Below, piece by piece: positions 5,067 through 5,573 of a DNA stretch of 5,573 nucleotides. The notes below the pieces were generated by a model. That model had not been told where the DNA came from. It was given only the letters and a program-made list of their open reading frames with translations, and ran no database searches. Position 1 is the stretch's first letter, and each line of letters begins with the position of its first letter. Origin of the DNA: Clostridiales bacterium. Its GTDB lineage: Bacteria; Bacillota; Clostridia; Oscillospirales; CAG-272. The stretch is taken from the NCBI GenBank assembly GCA_004554105.1, contig SFNW01000114.1, positions 1 through 5,573 of the forward strand, read 5' to 3'. Position numbers and translations under genes: made by a program.

Positions 5067-5573
5067 TCACTCAGCCGTTCGATAGGTAATCACCAAGTCT
5101 TCATTCCCCATAGCTGTTGCAGCATAGCCGAGGAAAAGAGAGGAGGGGTCGGCAGCATGAGCAGGCAAGGAAAGCGCCTTCAAATACATGCTGTTGAATC
5201 CGAAATCCTCCACGCAGCGAACGCTGTCCGGCACATAAATTGACTCCAAGTGGGTGCAGTCAAACGCGCCGTACGCGATGAGTTCCGTCCCGTCCGGAAT
5301 TTCGTAGTGTCCTGTTCTTCCGGTCGGAAATGCCACAAGCGATTTCAAATCCTTTGTGAAGATGACGCCGTCGACCGAAACGAATCGGGGGTTATCCTCT
5401 TTTACATAGTAGTCGAGCACCGAATCCCGATATCCGTATATTCCCCAGTCATTCGCCGGAAAGTTTCCTACGCCCATAGAAAAGGCAATCACGCAGAACG
5501 GGGCGCGGTTGATTATCCTTGACCCAATACAGGCGTACATGGGCGAAAAGACCGACATGAACCGGGCAAACGA
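5067..5573 (-). CDS. BspA-type leucine-rich-repeat (LRR_5) protein, 5' end beyond window
   Basis: The frame is open to the right edge of the window, so the gene is partial; 168 C-terminal residues are visible. An ATG at 5558 exists but has no clear RBS, and the frame reads on upstream of it. The middle shows the BspA/LRR_5 signature: DGVIFTKDLKSLVAFP, then YEIPDGTELIAYGAFD, CTHLESIYVPDSVRCVEDFGF, and YLKALSLP, about two to three repeat units. The last residues are non-repetitive. Such repeats form elongated solenoids in secreted or surface proteins of gut bacteria and their protists, often for adhesion or protein contact. A hydrophobic stretch (APFCVIAFSMGVG) lies ahead of the repeats and could be a membrane segment. 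It is probably the first visible gene of the minus-strand operon. The repeat assignment is solid, the function is not. Confidence 0.85.
   Translation of the reverse strand, partial: SFARFMSVFSPMYACIGSRIINRAPFCVIAFSMGVGNFPANDWGIYGYRDSVLDYYVKEDNPRFVSVDGVIFTKDLKSLVAFPTGRTGHYEIPDGTELIAYGAFDCTHLESIYVPDSVRCVEDFGFNSMYLKALSLPAHAADPSSLFLGYAATAMGNEDLVITYRTAE

Overview
The window looks like chromosomal DNA from a GC-rich, endospore-forming member of the Firmicutes, probably a gut-type clostridium of the Oscillospiraceae/Ruminococcaceae kind. The reasons are a GerA/SpoVAF-type spore germination protein, near-consensus sigma-A promoters, strong AGGAG-type ribosome binding sites, frequent GTG/TTG starts, a YpsC-like RNA methyltransferase and a BspA-type leucine-rich-repeat protein. 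The genus assignment is inference.

Layout. Positions 1-300 are a tRNA-Pro neighbourhood. An intact tRNA-Pro(CGG) lies on the minus strand (108-184). It is preceded in the same transcript by a degenerate tRNA-Pro-like sequence (206-293), and a further tRNA-Pro-like fragment faces it on the plus strand (1-73). A perfect 18-bp bidirectional terminator (71-110) sits between the two directions. A consensus minus-strand promoter (324-352) drives the tRNA unit. Back to back with it is a plus-strand promoter (374-402) for nrdR, with a probable pair of NrdR operator boxes around it.

The plus-strand block is nrdR (445-891, repressor of ribonucleotide reductase genes), a THUMP-domain RNA methyltransferase of the YpsC/RlmL family (969-2096), a hairpin (2135-2175), and a GerA-family spore germination protein (2177-3586). 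The first two form a likely operon. The hairpin looks like its terminator but also contains the Shine-Dalgarno sequence of the germination gene. A hairpin-rich intergenic stretch (3587-3730) follows and ends in a bidirectional terminator.

The minus-strand block reads from the right edge leftward: a BspA-type LRR protein cut by the window edge (5067-5573), a protein with two terminal membrane segments and a large middle domain (4129-5028), and a small four-helix membrane protein (3731-4132). The last two overlap by 4 bp (GTGA), so the three probably form one transcription unit of unknown cell-surface function.

No IS element, CRISPR array, phage gene or rRNA was seen. The observations most worth following are the putative NrdR autoregulation site, the rearranged tRNA-Pro copies, and the hairpin that combines terminator and RBS sequestration ahead of the germination gene.
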